Source: Sulfuricurvum kujiense DSM 16994 (GTDB taxonomy: Bacteria; Campylobacterota; Campylobacteria; Campylobacterales; Sulfurimonadaceae). From it: a stretch of DNA of 64,000 nucleotides. Location: positions 1 to 64,000 of the forward strand of contig NC_014754.1 in NCBI RefSeq assembly GCF_000183725.1, in the 5' to 3' direction. Under the pieces are notes generated by a model. That model did not search any database, was not told where the DNA came from, and was given only the letters and a program-made list of their open reading frames with translations. This document shows positions 34,939 to 45,951 of this stretch, piece by piece. Numbering within the stretch: position 1 is the first letter of the stretch; every line of letters starts with the position of its first letter. Position numbers and translations under genes: made by a program.

Positions 34939-36822
34939 ATGGTGCTTCATGATAATGAAACAGCAATAGATTTTTTGTATTATGAGTCTATCGCACAAAC
35001 TATTAAAGAATTACTTGATGATGCAGATGATAAACCAATGACTATTGGAATTCATGGTGATTGGGGTGCAGGGAAGTCTAGTATTTTAGCCATGATAGAA
35101 GCAGCTTATTTGAAAGATGAAAAAGTTCTCTGTTTAAAGTTTAATGGATGGCTGTTTCAGGGTTTTGAAGATGCAAAGCTTGTTTTACTTGAAAAAGTTA
35201 TCTCTGAAGTAACTGCAGCTCGTTCTACTAAAGGTAAAGTTAAAGAAAAAGCCAAATCTCTTTTTAAACGTATTAATTGGATGAAAGCGGCTAAAACGAC
35301 TGGGCAAATAGCTTTTACATATCTATCAGGAATACCTTCGCCCGAACTATTGACACAAATAAGCCAATCAGCTAAAAATATAATGGAACATCCGACGGAA
35401 GAGCTTTCGTTAGAAACTCTCAAAAAACTGGCCGAACCGTTTAAAGGCATAATTAACGAGGAAATTGAAAATTCAAACATACCACATGAAATGCACGCTT
35501 TTCGTCAAGAATTTGAAGAATTACTAGAAGAAGCGAATATTGATCAATTGGTTGTTTTAATTGATGATCTTGACAGGTGTCTGCCAAAGACGACCATTGA
35601 AACACTAGAAGCATTGAGACTCTTTTTGTTTGTACCAAAAACTGCATTTATTATAGCCGCAGATGAAGCTATGATTGAATATGCAGTTAAAGAACATTTT
35701 CCTAATCTACCAAATACAGTTGGCGCGACATCTTATGCGCGTAACTATCTTGAAAAACTCATTCAAATACCTTTCCGTATACCAGCTTTAGGTGCTACAG
35801 AAACACTTACATATGTCACATTATTATTAGCGATGCGTTTACTTGATGAGAAAAGTCAAGGATTCAGTGTACTTAAAGAACTATCAAAAGAAGCTATTCA
35901 AAAGCCTTGGATAGGTAATACGCTAACAGTTGAAGCAATCAATAACGCTATTACTGATCCTACAGAGCAACAGCAAGCCCGAGAAGCATTAATGTTGGCC
36001 AAACAAATTAGTCCAATGATAAGTGATGGAACTAATGGAAATCCTAGACAAATCAAGCGTTTTATTAATAGTTTGATGTTACGTAAACAAATTGCCCAAG
36101 CAAGAGGTTTTGGTCAAGAGATTACTTTGAATGTTTTATCAAAAATAATGTTGGCTGAAAATTTTAACACTGAATTCTATCGTCAACTCAATATTTGGGT
36201 TTCTAATTCCTCTAATGGTAAAGTGAAGGAACTCACGGAACTGGAAAAATTGGGAAATGATGGTATAGAAAAAAGTTCACTAGATCCTAATATAGGGGCA
36301 GAGTGGATTACTCAATGGTCAGATTTATATCCAAAGTTATCAGATATAGATTTGCGTCCGTATCTATTTGTAACAAGAGATAGAAAAACGCGTTTTGGAG
36401 TAACTTTTCAATCTGATGACATGCATGAACTTGCAGATAAGCTATTGGGAAGCGAGATGGTAGTCGCAGGAGAGAAAGAAACTATTAAAGGTTTGACCAC
36501 ATCAGAAGCAGAAAAACTATATCAATACTTAGAAAATGCTGTTACTAATAATGGTAATTGCAAAGATAGACCTGATGGTATTATTGGCATAAACTTATTG
36601 ATAAAAATGCATAAAGGTCTACAAACTAAATATTGTACATTACTGGAAACTTTTTCAATTGAAAATTTGGGTGGTTGGATTGTCCAACCTATTGATATGT
36701 TTACTGAACCGGTAGCTAGACAACAATATAAAAGATTGCTAACGAAATGGAAAGATCAAGAAGAGAATAAGACGCTAAGCACTTTTGCAGAGCAGACTTT
36801 TAAATTAATTAAAGGTAACTAA
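34939..36822 (+). CDS. qatA: QatA, KAP-type P-loop ATPase
   Basis: A 627-residue KAP-family NTPase with Walker A Gly-Asp-Trp-Gly-Ala-Gly-Lys-Ser-Ser (40-48) and Walker B Leu-Val-Val-Leu-Ile-Asp-Asp-Leu-Asp-Arg (204-213); Asn-Gly-Asn-Pro-Arg-Gln-Ile-Lys-Arg (about 370) is the family's C-terminal sensor. It is the ATPase of the QatABCD anti-phage system, in which a QueC-like enzyme, a TatD nuclease and a protein of unknown function are its partners. It follows the GHKL protein by 24 bases with GGAG before the start and ends one base into qatB. Confidence 0.88.
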   Translation: MVLHDNETAIDFLYYESIAQTIKELLDDADDKPMTIGIHGDWGAGKSSILAMIEAAYLKDEKVLCLKFNGWLFQGFEDAKLVLLEKVISEVTAARSTKGKVKEKAKSLFKRINWMKAAKTTGQIAFTYLSGIPSPELLTQISQSAKNIMEHPTEELSLETLKKLAEPFKGIINEEIENSNIPHEMHAFRQEFEELLEEANIDQLVVLIDDLDRCLPKTTIETLEALRLFLFVPKTAFIIAADEAMIEYAVKEHFPNLPNTVGATSYARNYLEKLIQIPFRIPALGATETLTYVTLLLAMRLLDEKSQGFSVLKELSKEAIQKPWIGNTLTVEAINNAITDPTEQQQAREALMLAKQISPMISDGTNGNPRQIKRFINSLMLRKQIAQARGFGQEITLNVLSKIMLAENFNTEFYRQLNIWVSNSSNGKVKELTELEKLGNDGIEKSSLDPNIGAEWITQWSDLYPKLSDIDLRPYLFVTRDRKTRFGVTFQSDDMHELADKLLGSEMVVAGEKETIKGLTTSEAEKLYQYLENAVTNNGNCKDRPDGIIGINLLIKMHKGLQTKYCTLLETFSIENLGGWIVQPIDMFTEPVARQQYKRLLTKWKDQEENKTLSTFAEQTFKLIKGN

Positions 36823-37649
36823 TGGGCACATCTAGTCAATTTGGAGGTACAACTGTTGGACTTGTTCCAAGTTGGGTAGATGATCCTACTCCGGCTCCTG
36901 CTGATTCAGAAAAAGGGAAAGAAACCGTACAAAACCCCCTTGAGAATACAACAGAAACACCTGACAAAATAAGAACTTTGCCTTTTCAGGGTGCAAAAGC
37001 TAATTACAGTAGATATCTGAGATCTGGCGATCAAAGATCAATGAACAATGCACTCAAGTCCTATGGAAAAGCTACTGGCGGCACAGGTGGAGCCACTAGA
37101 AGAATGGGCACATCTCGTACAACTGCGGGAGGCTTAGCGCATTTTATTGGTGCACTGGGAACAGGTGGTGCACAACAAGCAATACGAGAGTTTAACTTGT
37201 CTAATTATGCAGGACAGTCTGCCAGTGATGTGTTATTTGCTTTATCTGAAGTTATATGTCCACCGGGTGGAACTATTGATGAAGGTATTGCGAGAGATGC
37301 AATGCATGAGTCAATTGGTGAATTGATAAATTCAGGTATTACAGACCTCGATTCCATGAATGAAGCTCAAAGACAAGAATTGCTCATTAACTACTTTACT
37401 CATTCCATTCAAGGACGTATTGTTAATGATATTGGACATGGAACTGTAAAAATACCTTCAAGCAATGAAGAAGTCGAAAGACTTGAAAAGTCATTAGCTC
37501 AATTCACAAAAGGACTAGTACGAGTCGCCGTTGAAAGACATTTTAAAGAAAAATCTGTTTTCAACCAGAATGAAATGGCTCATATAATAGACAATATTTA
37601 TCAAGAATCATTTGCATTATTGACTGGCTTGGCGGAGGTGCTTAAATGA
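36822..37649 (+). CDS. qatB: QatB, unknown-function component of QatABCD
   Basis: A 275-residue protein starting on the last base of qatA's stop. The first 95 residues are low-complexity (Pro/Glu/Asp, then Gly/Thr-rich, Gly-Gly-Thr-Gly-Gly-Ala-Thr) and probably unstructured; residues about 110-275 are helical, with Ala-Gly-Gly-Leu-Ala-His-Phe-Ile-Gly. I recognise no enzymatic motif. It is named from its exact position between the KAP ATPase and the QueC-like gene. Confidence 0.8.
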   Translation: MGTSSQFGGTTVGLVPSWVDDPTPAPADSEKGKETVQNPLENTTETPDKIRTLPFQGAKANYSRYLRSGDQRSMNNALKSYGKATGGTGGATRRMGTSRTTAGGLAHFIGALGTGGAQQAIREFNLSNYAGQSASDVLFALSEVICPPGGTIDEGIARDAMHESIGELINSGITDLDSMNEAQRQELLINYFTHSIQGRIVNDIGHGTVKIPSSNEEVERLEKSLAQFTKGLVRVAVERHFKEKSVFNQNEMAHIIDNIYQESFALLTGLAEVLK

Positions 37650-38995
37650 GTCGACACAGCTTAATAGCTCACTATGGGAAAAAAGAGGCTGTAACAGTCC
37701 AAAATACAAGCATTACGGATAATTTCATAATTCATCCTGAAAGTCATCTGCAAGAGTTTGGATTTAATTCCACATTACATGATTTGGCCGAGCTCGGTTT
37801 AACCGTGAAAGAAGTGGCTATAGATTTATTTCTTATAGCCATGAGTGTGTATGCAGCGGACACAAGAATTTCCCGGAAATATCATGCTCAAGACGAATGG
37901 ACTAGGGAAATTGATATATATCTCCCCGTAAGTAATAGCGATTTATGGCATCGGAACACACAACTATTATCAAATCTTCTTCAGTTCTTAACTGGTGACC
38001 GATGGACATTTCATTTTCGATCACGGCCTGCAGAGTATAGAATATTAGCCCATACAGCAAGGCCAGACCTGTTTACAGAAATCGACCATATTTCACTTTT
38101 ATCTGGTGGGTTAGATAGCTTTATTGGTGCGATAGATACTCTTGATTCTGGTCAAAAACCATTGTTTATATCACATCACAATGATGCTGTGACCAGTTCA
38201 GTCCAAAATTATTGTTTAAATGCTTTGAAAGAACATTTTGGTGATGACAGTTTTTATAGTATCAAATCGCATGTTGGATTTTCAAGCGAATTATTTAGTT
38301 CTGGATATGAAGATACAACAAGGAGCAGATCATTTTTGTTTTACACATTGGCTATACTGGCTGCTAGTGCATTACCTAGAGATAGAAAAGTTATTGTGCC
38401 AGAAAATGGGCTCATTGCTTTGAATGTTCCATTGGATACCCTAAGACTTGGTGCTTTGAGTACACGCACTGCACACCCATATTTTATTGCTAGACTTAAT
38501 CAATTAGCAGCAAAACTGTCACTTGATGTCGATATAGAAAATCCATATCGTCATCAAACAAAAGGACAGATGATTGACGAATGTAAAGACAAAAGTTTTT
38601 TAAGAGCACATATAGCTGAGACTATGTCATGTTCAGATCCAAAAAAAGCACGATGGCAAGGTCATTCGCCTCAACATTGCGGTTATTGCTTACCTTGTTT
38701 AATACGTAGAGCTTCTATCAAGCATGGATTTGGAAAAGATGAGACTTCCTATGGGTTAGCATTGACAGATAATGCGATCAATAGTCGTAATGTTGAGGGT
38801 ATTCATATCCGGTCATTCCAAGTGGCTTGTCAAAGACTTCAGAATAAGCCTCATCTTGCAAAGATATTGATCCATAAACCAGGGCCATTAAGTGATGCAC
38901 CTAATGAAATTCCAAAATATGAAAAACTTTATCAAGATGGGATGCAGGAAGTATATGGATTGGTAAAAGACATTGTAGTAAAGCCAATGGAATAG
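37646..38995 (+). CDS. qatC: QatC, QueC-like PP-loop enzyme
   Basis: A 449-residue protein. Ser153-Gly-Gly-Leu-Asp-Ser158 is the PP-loop of adenine-nucleotide alpha hydrolases, as in QueC, the 7-cyano-7-deazaguanine synthase. His344-Cys-Gly-Tyr-Cys-Leu-Pro-Cys351 with an upstream Cys near 330 forms the QueC zinc site. About 140 extra residues precede the PP-loop. In QatABCD it is required for defence, and a base or protein modification is suspected from the fold. The start overlaps qatB by ATGA. Confidence 0.88.
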   Translation: MSRHSLIAHYGKKEAVTVQNTSITDNFIIHPESHLQEFGFNSTLHDLAELGLTVKEVAIDLFLIAMSVYAADTRISRKYHAQDEWTREIDIYLPVSNSDLWHRNTQLLSNLLQFLTGDRWTFHFRSRPAEYRILAHTARPDLFTEIDHISLLSGGLDSFIGAIDTLDSGQKPLFISHHNDAVTSSVQNYCLNALKEHFGDDSFYSIKSHVGFSSELFSSGYEDTTRSRSFLFYTLAILAASALPRDRKVIVPENGLIALNVPLDTLRLGALSTRTAHPYFIARLNQLAAKLSLDVDIENPYRHQTKGQMIDECKDKSFLRAHIAETMSCSDPKKARWQGHSPQHCGYCLPCLIRRASIKHGFGKDETSYGLALTDNAINSRNVEGIHIRSFQVACQRLQNKPHLAKILIHKPGPLSDAPNEIPKYEKLYQDGMQEVYGLVKDIVVKPME

Positions 38996-38999
38996 TGCA

Positions 39000-39743
39000 A
39001 TGAAGACACAATATGTAGATTACCATTGCCATTTGGATTTATATCCAAACCATTTAGAATTATTGGCTGAATCTCAAAAAAATGGAATAGCTACATTAGC
39101 AGTGACGACAACACCTAAAGCTTGGAAAAAAAATGTTGATATGGCATCTGAATATGACCAAATTCGAGTTGCACTTGGGTTACATCCTCAGCTGATTTCG
39201 GAACGTGCAAATGAACTGAGTCTTTTTGAGGAATTACTTGATTCAACTCGATTTGTTGGAGAAATCGGTTTGGATGCTGGAAAAAAGTTTTATCATTCGT
39301 TTGAACAACAACAGCAAGTTTTCCAAGCTATACTGAGAATGTGCGCACAATATGAAAATAAAATAATTTCAATTCATAGTGCATACAGTAGTACAAAAGT
39401 ATTAGATGCATTAGAGAAGAATTTTTTTCCCAATAATGGTAAAGTGGTTCTTCATTGGTTTACTGGTAGTAAAAAAGATTTTCAAAGAGCAATTGAAATG
39501 GGGTGTAATTTCTCAATTAATCAAGAAATGCTTAAAAATGAAAAGATTTTTTCAAATATCATCAATATCCCTATAACTCGTATCTTAACTGAAACAGATG
39601 GACCTTTTGTTAAGCATAATAGTACGTCGATTAAACCTTTAAATATTAAAGAATTTATTACACACTTAGCAAATTTACTGTCTTACGATAAAGAAGAATT
39701 ACGTCTGCAAGTTCTTCAAAATTTAGGTAAGCTTGAAGAATAA
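39000..39743 (+). CDS. qatD: QatD, TatD-family DNase
   Basis: A 247-residue TatD-type metal nuclease. His9-Cys-His11-Leu-Asp is the first metal motif, followed by Leu-Gly-Leu-His-Pro-Gln, Gly-Glu-Ile-Gly-Leu-Asp, Ile-Ser-Ile-His-Ser, His-Trp-Phe-Thr-Gly and Glu-Thr-Asp-Gly-Pro-Phe, the complete TatD series. It begins 4 bases after qatC and is the last gene of the defence operon. Confidence 0.9.
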   Translation: MKTQYVDYHCHLDLYPNHLELLAESQKNGIATLAVTTTPKAWKKNVDMASEYDQIRVALGLHPQLISERANELSLFEELLDSTRFVGEIGLDAGKKFYHSFEQQQQVFQAILRMCAQYENKIISIHSAYSSTKVLDALEKNFFPNNGKVVLHWFTGSKKDFQRAIEMGCNFSINQEMLKNEKIFSNIINIPITRILTETDGPFVKHNSTSIKPLNIKEFITHLANLLSYDKEELRLQVLQNLGKLEE

Positions 39744-40011
39744 GATATATTAAGAATGATGTCGGAAAACCTCATTTTTTAGTATTCGTATATCATATTA
39801 TTCCGACAGTGTTTTTCGTATAGATTATTGCGGATCTTTTGGTTCTAAAAGCAGAGGAGGGGAGAGTGTGCGGAAAACACTTATTATTCATACATAGTCT
39901 ATCGGCTTACTAAAAAAGTAAATCAATTATATACTATGTAAAGGTAGAATTAAAATAATCCTGCTACTATTTTATTACTACATATAGGTAGAATTAAATA
40001 TAGGAGCTGAA
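39744..40011 (+). promoter_or_regulatory. norC upstream region with paired direct repeats
   Basis: No gene. GGTAGAATTAAA occurs at 39943-39954 and again at 39987-39998, 44 bases apart (about four helical turns), the second just before the norC ribosome binding site. Further left, TGTCGGAA (39760-39767) and TTCCGACA (39801-39808) are an inverted pair. No TTGAC-N4-GTCAA site is present, unlike the nap and nnrS promoters, so nor is likely under other control. Confidence 0.45.
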
Positions 40012-41848
<1,837 letters not shown>

Positions 41849-41849
<1 letters not shown>

Positions 41850-43615
41850 TGGATGAAAAAGTCGGTAAATTCTGGGATCATTATGTCACGAAAAAAGCCT
41901 CTCGTCTTTTTAAAGCTGAAGAGGTCACTTTTGCGGATATTGCCAAAGGGTTAAAACTCTTTTATCACCTCTTAGGGGGTGAAAAAGCCAAAGAGCTCCA
42001 TATTACCGACAAACGCTCCATCCAAACGTCACGAACACTCACGGAGAGATTCTCAGGGACGGGTAAAACTTTTTTCCTTGCTTGGCAAGATGAAAAAGGG
42101 ATTTATCTCCCTGCCTCTCTGGCTTATTTTCCTGCTAAAACACACAATAAGATGCACTATTACTGGTTGATCGCGATGCTTGCGAACATCACGGTTAATC
42201 GTCAAAACATATCCTCTGAAAACATTAGAGTGAGTGATCTCCTCATCAAAAAATATCCCGGATTTCGTGAATTTTATACGTATAGCCAGCGCTATTTACG
42301 TGAATATTATCCTGAATTATCTACGATTGAACCTTCCCTAGAAGCCTCATCAGTAGATAATTATCCCAATCCGTTATGGATTTATCCGCCCCTCGCTAGT
42401 TCCAACAAACTCCTCTCAAGCGATGATGAAGAAGAGGTACACAGACAAAGAGATGAGGAGAATAAAACCGAAATCTTGAAAATGAAGAAAAAGAGCGAAC
42501 AAATCGACGATAAAAAAGAGACGGACGGACTACTCCTCTTTTTACCCGAGTCGATTATGAGCCTGATGGAGCAGGTGAGGGTTGATCGGCAGGAAAATGA
42601 CAGCTTTGATGAGGATGCACTCTATAATGCCGAAGATTTAGAGGAGATCACACTGGGGCAAAAAGATGCCAATCTCTCCGCCCGCATCAAAATGGATTTA
42701 GACATCTCTGCCAACAGCGTAGAAGAATATCCTCTGGGCAAAGGACATTTTATTGATGAGTGGGACTATAAAAAAGAGCTCTATCTCAAAAACTATGTCT
42801 GTATAAAATCCATTATTTCGCTCCATACCGAACCCATAGAATTGCCAAAGCGACTCCAAAAAATGATGCGTCGTATTCAAAGCGAACTCGATTTGATGGA
42901 ACTAAACCGTATTAAAAGAGACAATCTTCCTTACGGTGATGAGATCAATATCGAGTCGTGGATCGATTACAAAGGACATCAAAACCGTTCAAACCATCCA
43001 CAGCGATTTTTCCAAACGTATGAGAGAAAGATGCGTGATATGTCGACACTGATATTGGCGGATGTTTCTCTCTCCACTGAAGCAGGGATAACTCAAGAGA
43101 TACGGGTCATCGACATGATACAAGATGCGTTGATGGTGTTTTCCGAATCGCTTCACCGACTTCGAGATCGCTTTGCCATCTATACCTTTTCCTCGATCAA
43201 AAACACCAAGGTCAACTTTCACATTATTAAAAATTTCAAAGAGAACTACAGCGACACTATTAGAGGACGGATTCATGCTATTAAGCCCGGATATTACACC
43301 CGTATGGGGGCTGGGATACGAGAGAGTGCCAAGATTTTAGATAAACAGCAAAGCGCCAATAAGCTTCTGTTGATTTTAAGCGACGGAAAACCCAATGATG
43401 TTGATCGCTACGACGGACGCTACGGGATCGAAGATACAAAAAAAGCGATCGAAGAGGTAAAGAAAAAGGGTATTACGCCGTTTTGTATCACGATCGATAT
43501 CGATGCAAAGGAGTATCTCCCTTATCTTTTTGGACGAAACTCCTATGCAGTAATCCGCGATGCCAAAAAACTCCCCAAAGTGTTACCCGAAATCTATATG
43601 AACTTGACCAAATAA
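41849..43615 (+). CDS. norD: NorD, VWA-domain assembly factor
   Basis: A 588-residue protein with a C-terminal von Willebrand A domain (about 395-588) whose metal site Asp405-Val-Ser-Leu-Ser409 is intact; the N-terminal part has a highly charged stretch (about 195-215). NorD and the MoxR ATPase NorQ act together in inserting the FeB iron of NorB. The ATG overlaps the norB stop by one base. Confidence 0.87.
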
Positions 43616-43628
43616 AAGGAATATTGCT

Positions 43629-44420
43629 ATGTCTAAAACGTACTATTTACCCCAAGGCAATGAGGTTGAGCTTTTCAAAGCGGCGGCTGGGATGAACCTC
43701 CCTGTGTTGATCAAAGGGCCGACAGGGTGCGGAAAAACTCGATTTGTGGAAGCGATGGGGGAGGAACTGGGGCGTGATGTGTATACGGTGGTGTGTCATG
43801 ATGATCTTAGCGCTGCTGATTTGGTCGGTCGCCATTTGATCGATGAGAACGGGACGTATTGGCAAGATGGGCCATTGACTAAGGCCGTCCGTCATGGCGG
43901 AATCTGCTATCTCGATGAGATTATCGAAGCACGCAAAGATACGACGGTCGTTTTACACTCCCTTGCCGATTATCGCCGAGTTCTTCCCATCGATCGTACC
44001 GGCGAAGTGATCACGGCTCATCCTGATTTTATGCTCGTGGTTTCGTATAATCCGGGATATCAAAATGTGTTAAAAGGGATGAAACCCAGCACCAAACAAC
44101 GTTTTATATCCCTCACCTTTAATTATCCAAAAGCGGAGATAGAAACCGAGGTGATCGTTAAAGAGAGTGGAGTAGATCAAAAGATCGCCCAAAAACTGGT
44201 GGCAATAGCGGGTGAGATCCGCCAATTAAGCGATAGTGATATCCAAGAAGCGGTATCGACGCGATTGCTTATTTATGCCGGGAAATTGATTGCCCACGGG
44301 TTTGATCCCTACCAAGCGTGCATCCACTCGATTGTCGAATCTCTCAGCGATGAAGAGGATGTGTTAGCGGTGCTCGAAAAACTGATCTCACTCCATTTTA
44401 TCAAAAGCATACATGTCTGA
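43629..44420 (+). CDS. norQ: NorQ, MoxR-type AAA ATPase
   Basis: A 263-residue AAA+ protein with Walker A Gly-Pro-Thr-Gly-Cys-Gly-Lys-Thr (30-37), Walker B Cys-Tyr-Leu-Asp-Glu-Ile (93-98) and Ser-Tyr-Asn-Pro-Gly-Tyr (about 140) typical of CbbQ/NorQ. It remodels NorB during metal insertion together with NorD, encoded directly upstream. Its last bases overlap norE. Confidence 0.92.
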   Translation: MSKTYYLPQGNEVELFKAAAGMNLPVLIKGPTGCGKTRFVEAMGEELGRDVYTVVCHDDLSAADLVGRHLIDENGTYWQDGPLTKAVRHGGICYLDEIIEARKDTTVVLHSLADYRRVLPIDRTGEVITAHPDFMLVVSYNPGYQNVLKGMKPSTKQRFISLTFNYPKAEIETEVIVKESGVDQKIAQKLVAIAGEIRQLSDSDIQEAVSTRLLIYAGKLIAHGFDPYQACIHSIVESLSDEEDVLAVLEKLISLHFIKSIHV

Positions 44421-45012
44421 GATTCTCGTAGATAAAAAAAACTATCCGCCTGGGGATTTTGCGATTTGGATCATCGTCTACGTTGAACTGCTTACTTTTG
44501 GTTTGTTGTTTGTAGGGTACGCCTATTCTCGTAGAGTCAACCTGCAAATGTTTAATGATTCTCAGCTTCTGCTGAATCAAACTATCGGTTTTATCAATAC
44601 GCTGATTTTGATTACGAGCAGTTATTTGATCGTCAGGGGTGTTGAAACGATAAAAACGATGCAATTGCATCACCGCCATGAGGTAAGTATACGCGCTTCG
44701 AAATGGCTTTTAGGTGCAATGATGTTGGGTAGCATCTTTCTCGTTTTAAAACTATCCGAATTTTCCCATCTCTTTGCTCAGGGTATTACTCTCAGTACGA
44801 ATACATTTTTCATGTTCTATCTGCTGCTTACGATGTTTCATTTCATGCACGTTACCTTGGGTGTAGTGATCCTCTATAATCTCTATCGTAAAACTAAAAA
44901 TCAAGGTTACACCCCTATAGATTGCCGTGGGCTTGAAACGGGTGCGATTTATTGGCATTTAGTCGATTTGTTGTGGATTGTCCTCTTTCCTTTAATCTAC
45001 ATCATGCGTTAG
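44413..45012 (+). CDS. norE: NorE, cytochrome oxidase subunit III-like
   Basis: A 199-residue membrane protein with five helices and the subunit III features Phe-Gly-Leu-Leu-Phe-Val, His-Phe-Met-His-Val-Thr-Leu-Gly and Tyr-Trp-His-Leu-Val-Asp-Leu-Leu-Trp. NorE is an accessory protein that raises NO reductase activity in denitrifiers. It overlaps norQ by 8 bases. Confidence 0.85.
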   Translation: MSEILVDKKNYPPGDFAIWIIVYVELLTFGLLFVGYAYSRRVNLQMFNDSQLLLNQTIGFINTLILITSSYLIVRGVETIKTMQLHHRHEVSIRASKWLLGAMMLGSIFLVLKLSEFSHLFAQGITLSTNTFFMFYLLLTMFHFMHVTLGVVILYNLYRKTKNQGYTPIDCRGLETGAIYWHLVDLLWIVLFPLIYIMR

Positions 45013-45020
45013 GAGAGGGA

Positions 45021-45281
45021 ATGAAGCTACACGCAGAAGATATTTTTGCTGTTTTGGTCGTTTTGTCGTTTTCGGCTTTTTTGGTGGGTTACTTGGATCT
45101 TTTCAGTGGTTTTTTTGCTATCTTTTTAGTGATTAGTACGTTTTTCAAAGGGCAGTTAATCAGTGATTATTTTATGGATTTAAGAGAGGTAGACTATAAA
45201 TATCGTCTTATTCCAACCATATGGCTGGTACTGGTTCTCTCGCTGATCGGTGTTGTGTATATGCTTCCCGTATCAGCGTAA
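45021..45281 (+). CDS. norF: NorF-like small membrane protein (subunit IV type)
   Basis: An 86-residue protein with three helices, of the cytochrome c oxidase subunit IV/NorF kind. The ATG at 45021 directly follows AGGAGAGGGA, better than the longer frame from 44952, which would overlap norE. It is the last gene of the nor operon. Confidence 0.72.
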   Translation: MKLHAEDIFAVLVVLSFSAFLVGYLDLFSGFFAIFLVISTFFKGQLISDYFMDLREVDYKYRLIPTIWLVLVLSLIGVVYMLPVSA

Positions 45282-45287
45282 AACTCT

Positions 45288-45701
45288 CTAGAGTTTTGTC
45301 TCTTTATTGTCCAGCAGTGATGCTAGTGTCGTGGTAGTGAGCATCGTCTCAATCAGCTCTTTGGGCTGAACCCATTGCTCATGCAAAGCACATGGATTCG
45401 AAGCATCGCATTTCTCAAACCCCAAGATACACCGTTCATGCTCCAACGGCTCTCCAATCGCTTCGAGGATATCACGCAGACGAATTTGATCCGCATTTTT
45501 AGCCAAACTTATCCCCCCCTCACGACCGCGAGAGGCGTTGACTAGTCCCTTTTTGACCAAATCCGTCACCATTTTGGTGAGATATTTGTAGGGAAGAACG
45601 AGCTCTTGGTGGAGAACATTGACGGAGTGGGATGACTCATGATGGCGGTAGAGATACGATAATACCCGAATGGCGTATTCAGCGGTTTTGGAAAAATGCA
45701 T
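45288..45701 (-). CDS. Rrf2-family iron-sulfur regulator, NsrR-like
   Basis: A 137-residue winged-helix protein of the Rrf2 family. Cys91, Cys98 and Cys104 (spacing 6 and 5) are the [2Fe-2S]/[4Fe-4S] ligands seen in NsrR and RsrR, and Tyr-Leu-Thr-Lys-Met-Val is the recognition-helix region. I chose the ATG at 45701, five bases after AAAAGGAG, over the GTG six bases earlier. It is convergent with norF. An NO-responsive repressor of nor or of the efflux operon is the natural inference. Confidence 0.83.
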   Translation of the reverse strand: MHFSKTAEYAIRVLSYLYRHHESSHSVNVLHQELVLPYKYLTKMVTDLVKKGLVNASRGREGGISLAKNADQIRLRDILEAIGEPLEHERCILGFEKCDASNPCALHEQWVQPKELIETMLTTTTLASLLDNKETKL

Positions 45702-45726
45702 CGACACTCCTTTTAGTGATATTATG

Positions 45727-45754
45727 CACTAAAACGAATTTATCCGTTTTAGTG
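45727..45754. promoter_or_regulatory. Inverted repeat upstream of the Rrf2 gene
   Basis: CACTAAAACG, an eight-base spacer and CGTTTTAGTG form a perfect ten-base inverted repeat 26 bases upstream of the regulator start. It is a good candidate for the regulator's own operator. Confidence 0.5.
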
Positions 45755-45951
45755 GCAAGGACTAAAGTCCTTTGCAATCCCCTAAAGCTTCCCGCATCTT
45801 TCGGATGCAGGAGAAAAACGGAATGATTCGCCCTTTTTTAAAAGTGCGTAAGGTCAGATAGTTATTAGAATTGTAGCCAAAAAGTAGGTTAATTTTTGAT
45901 TTACAATACAACTTCTACTTTGTGGTAGTATTTCATTAAAGAAGGAGATTA

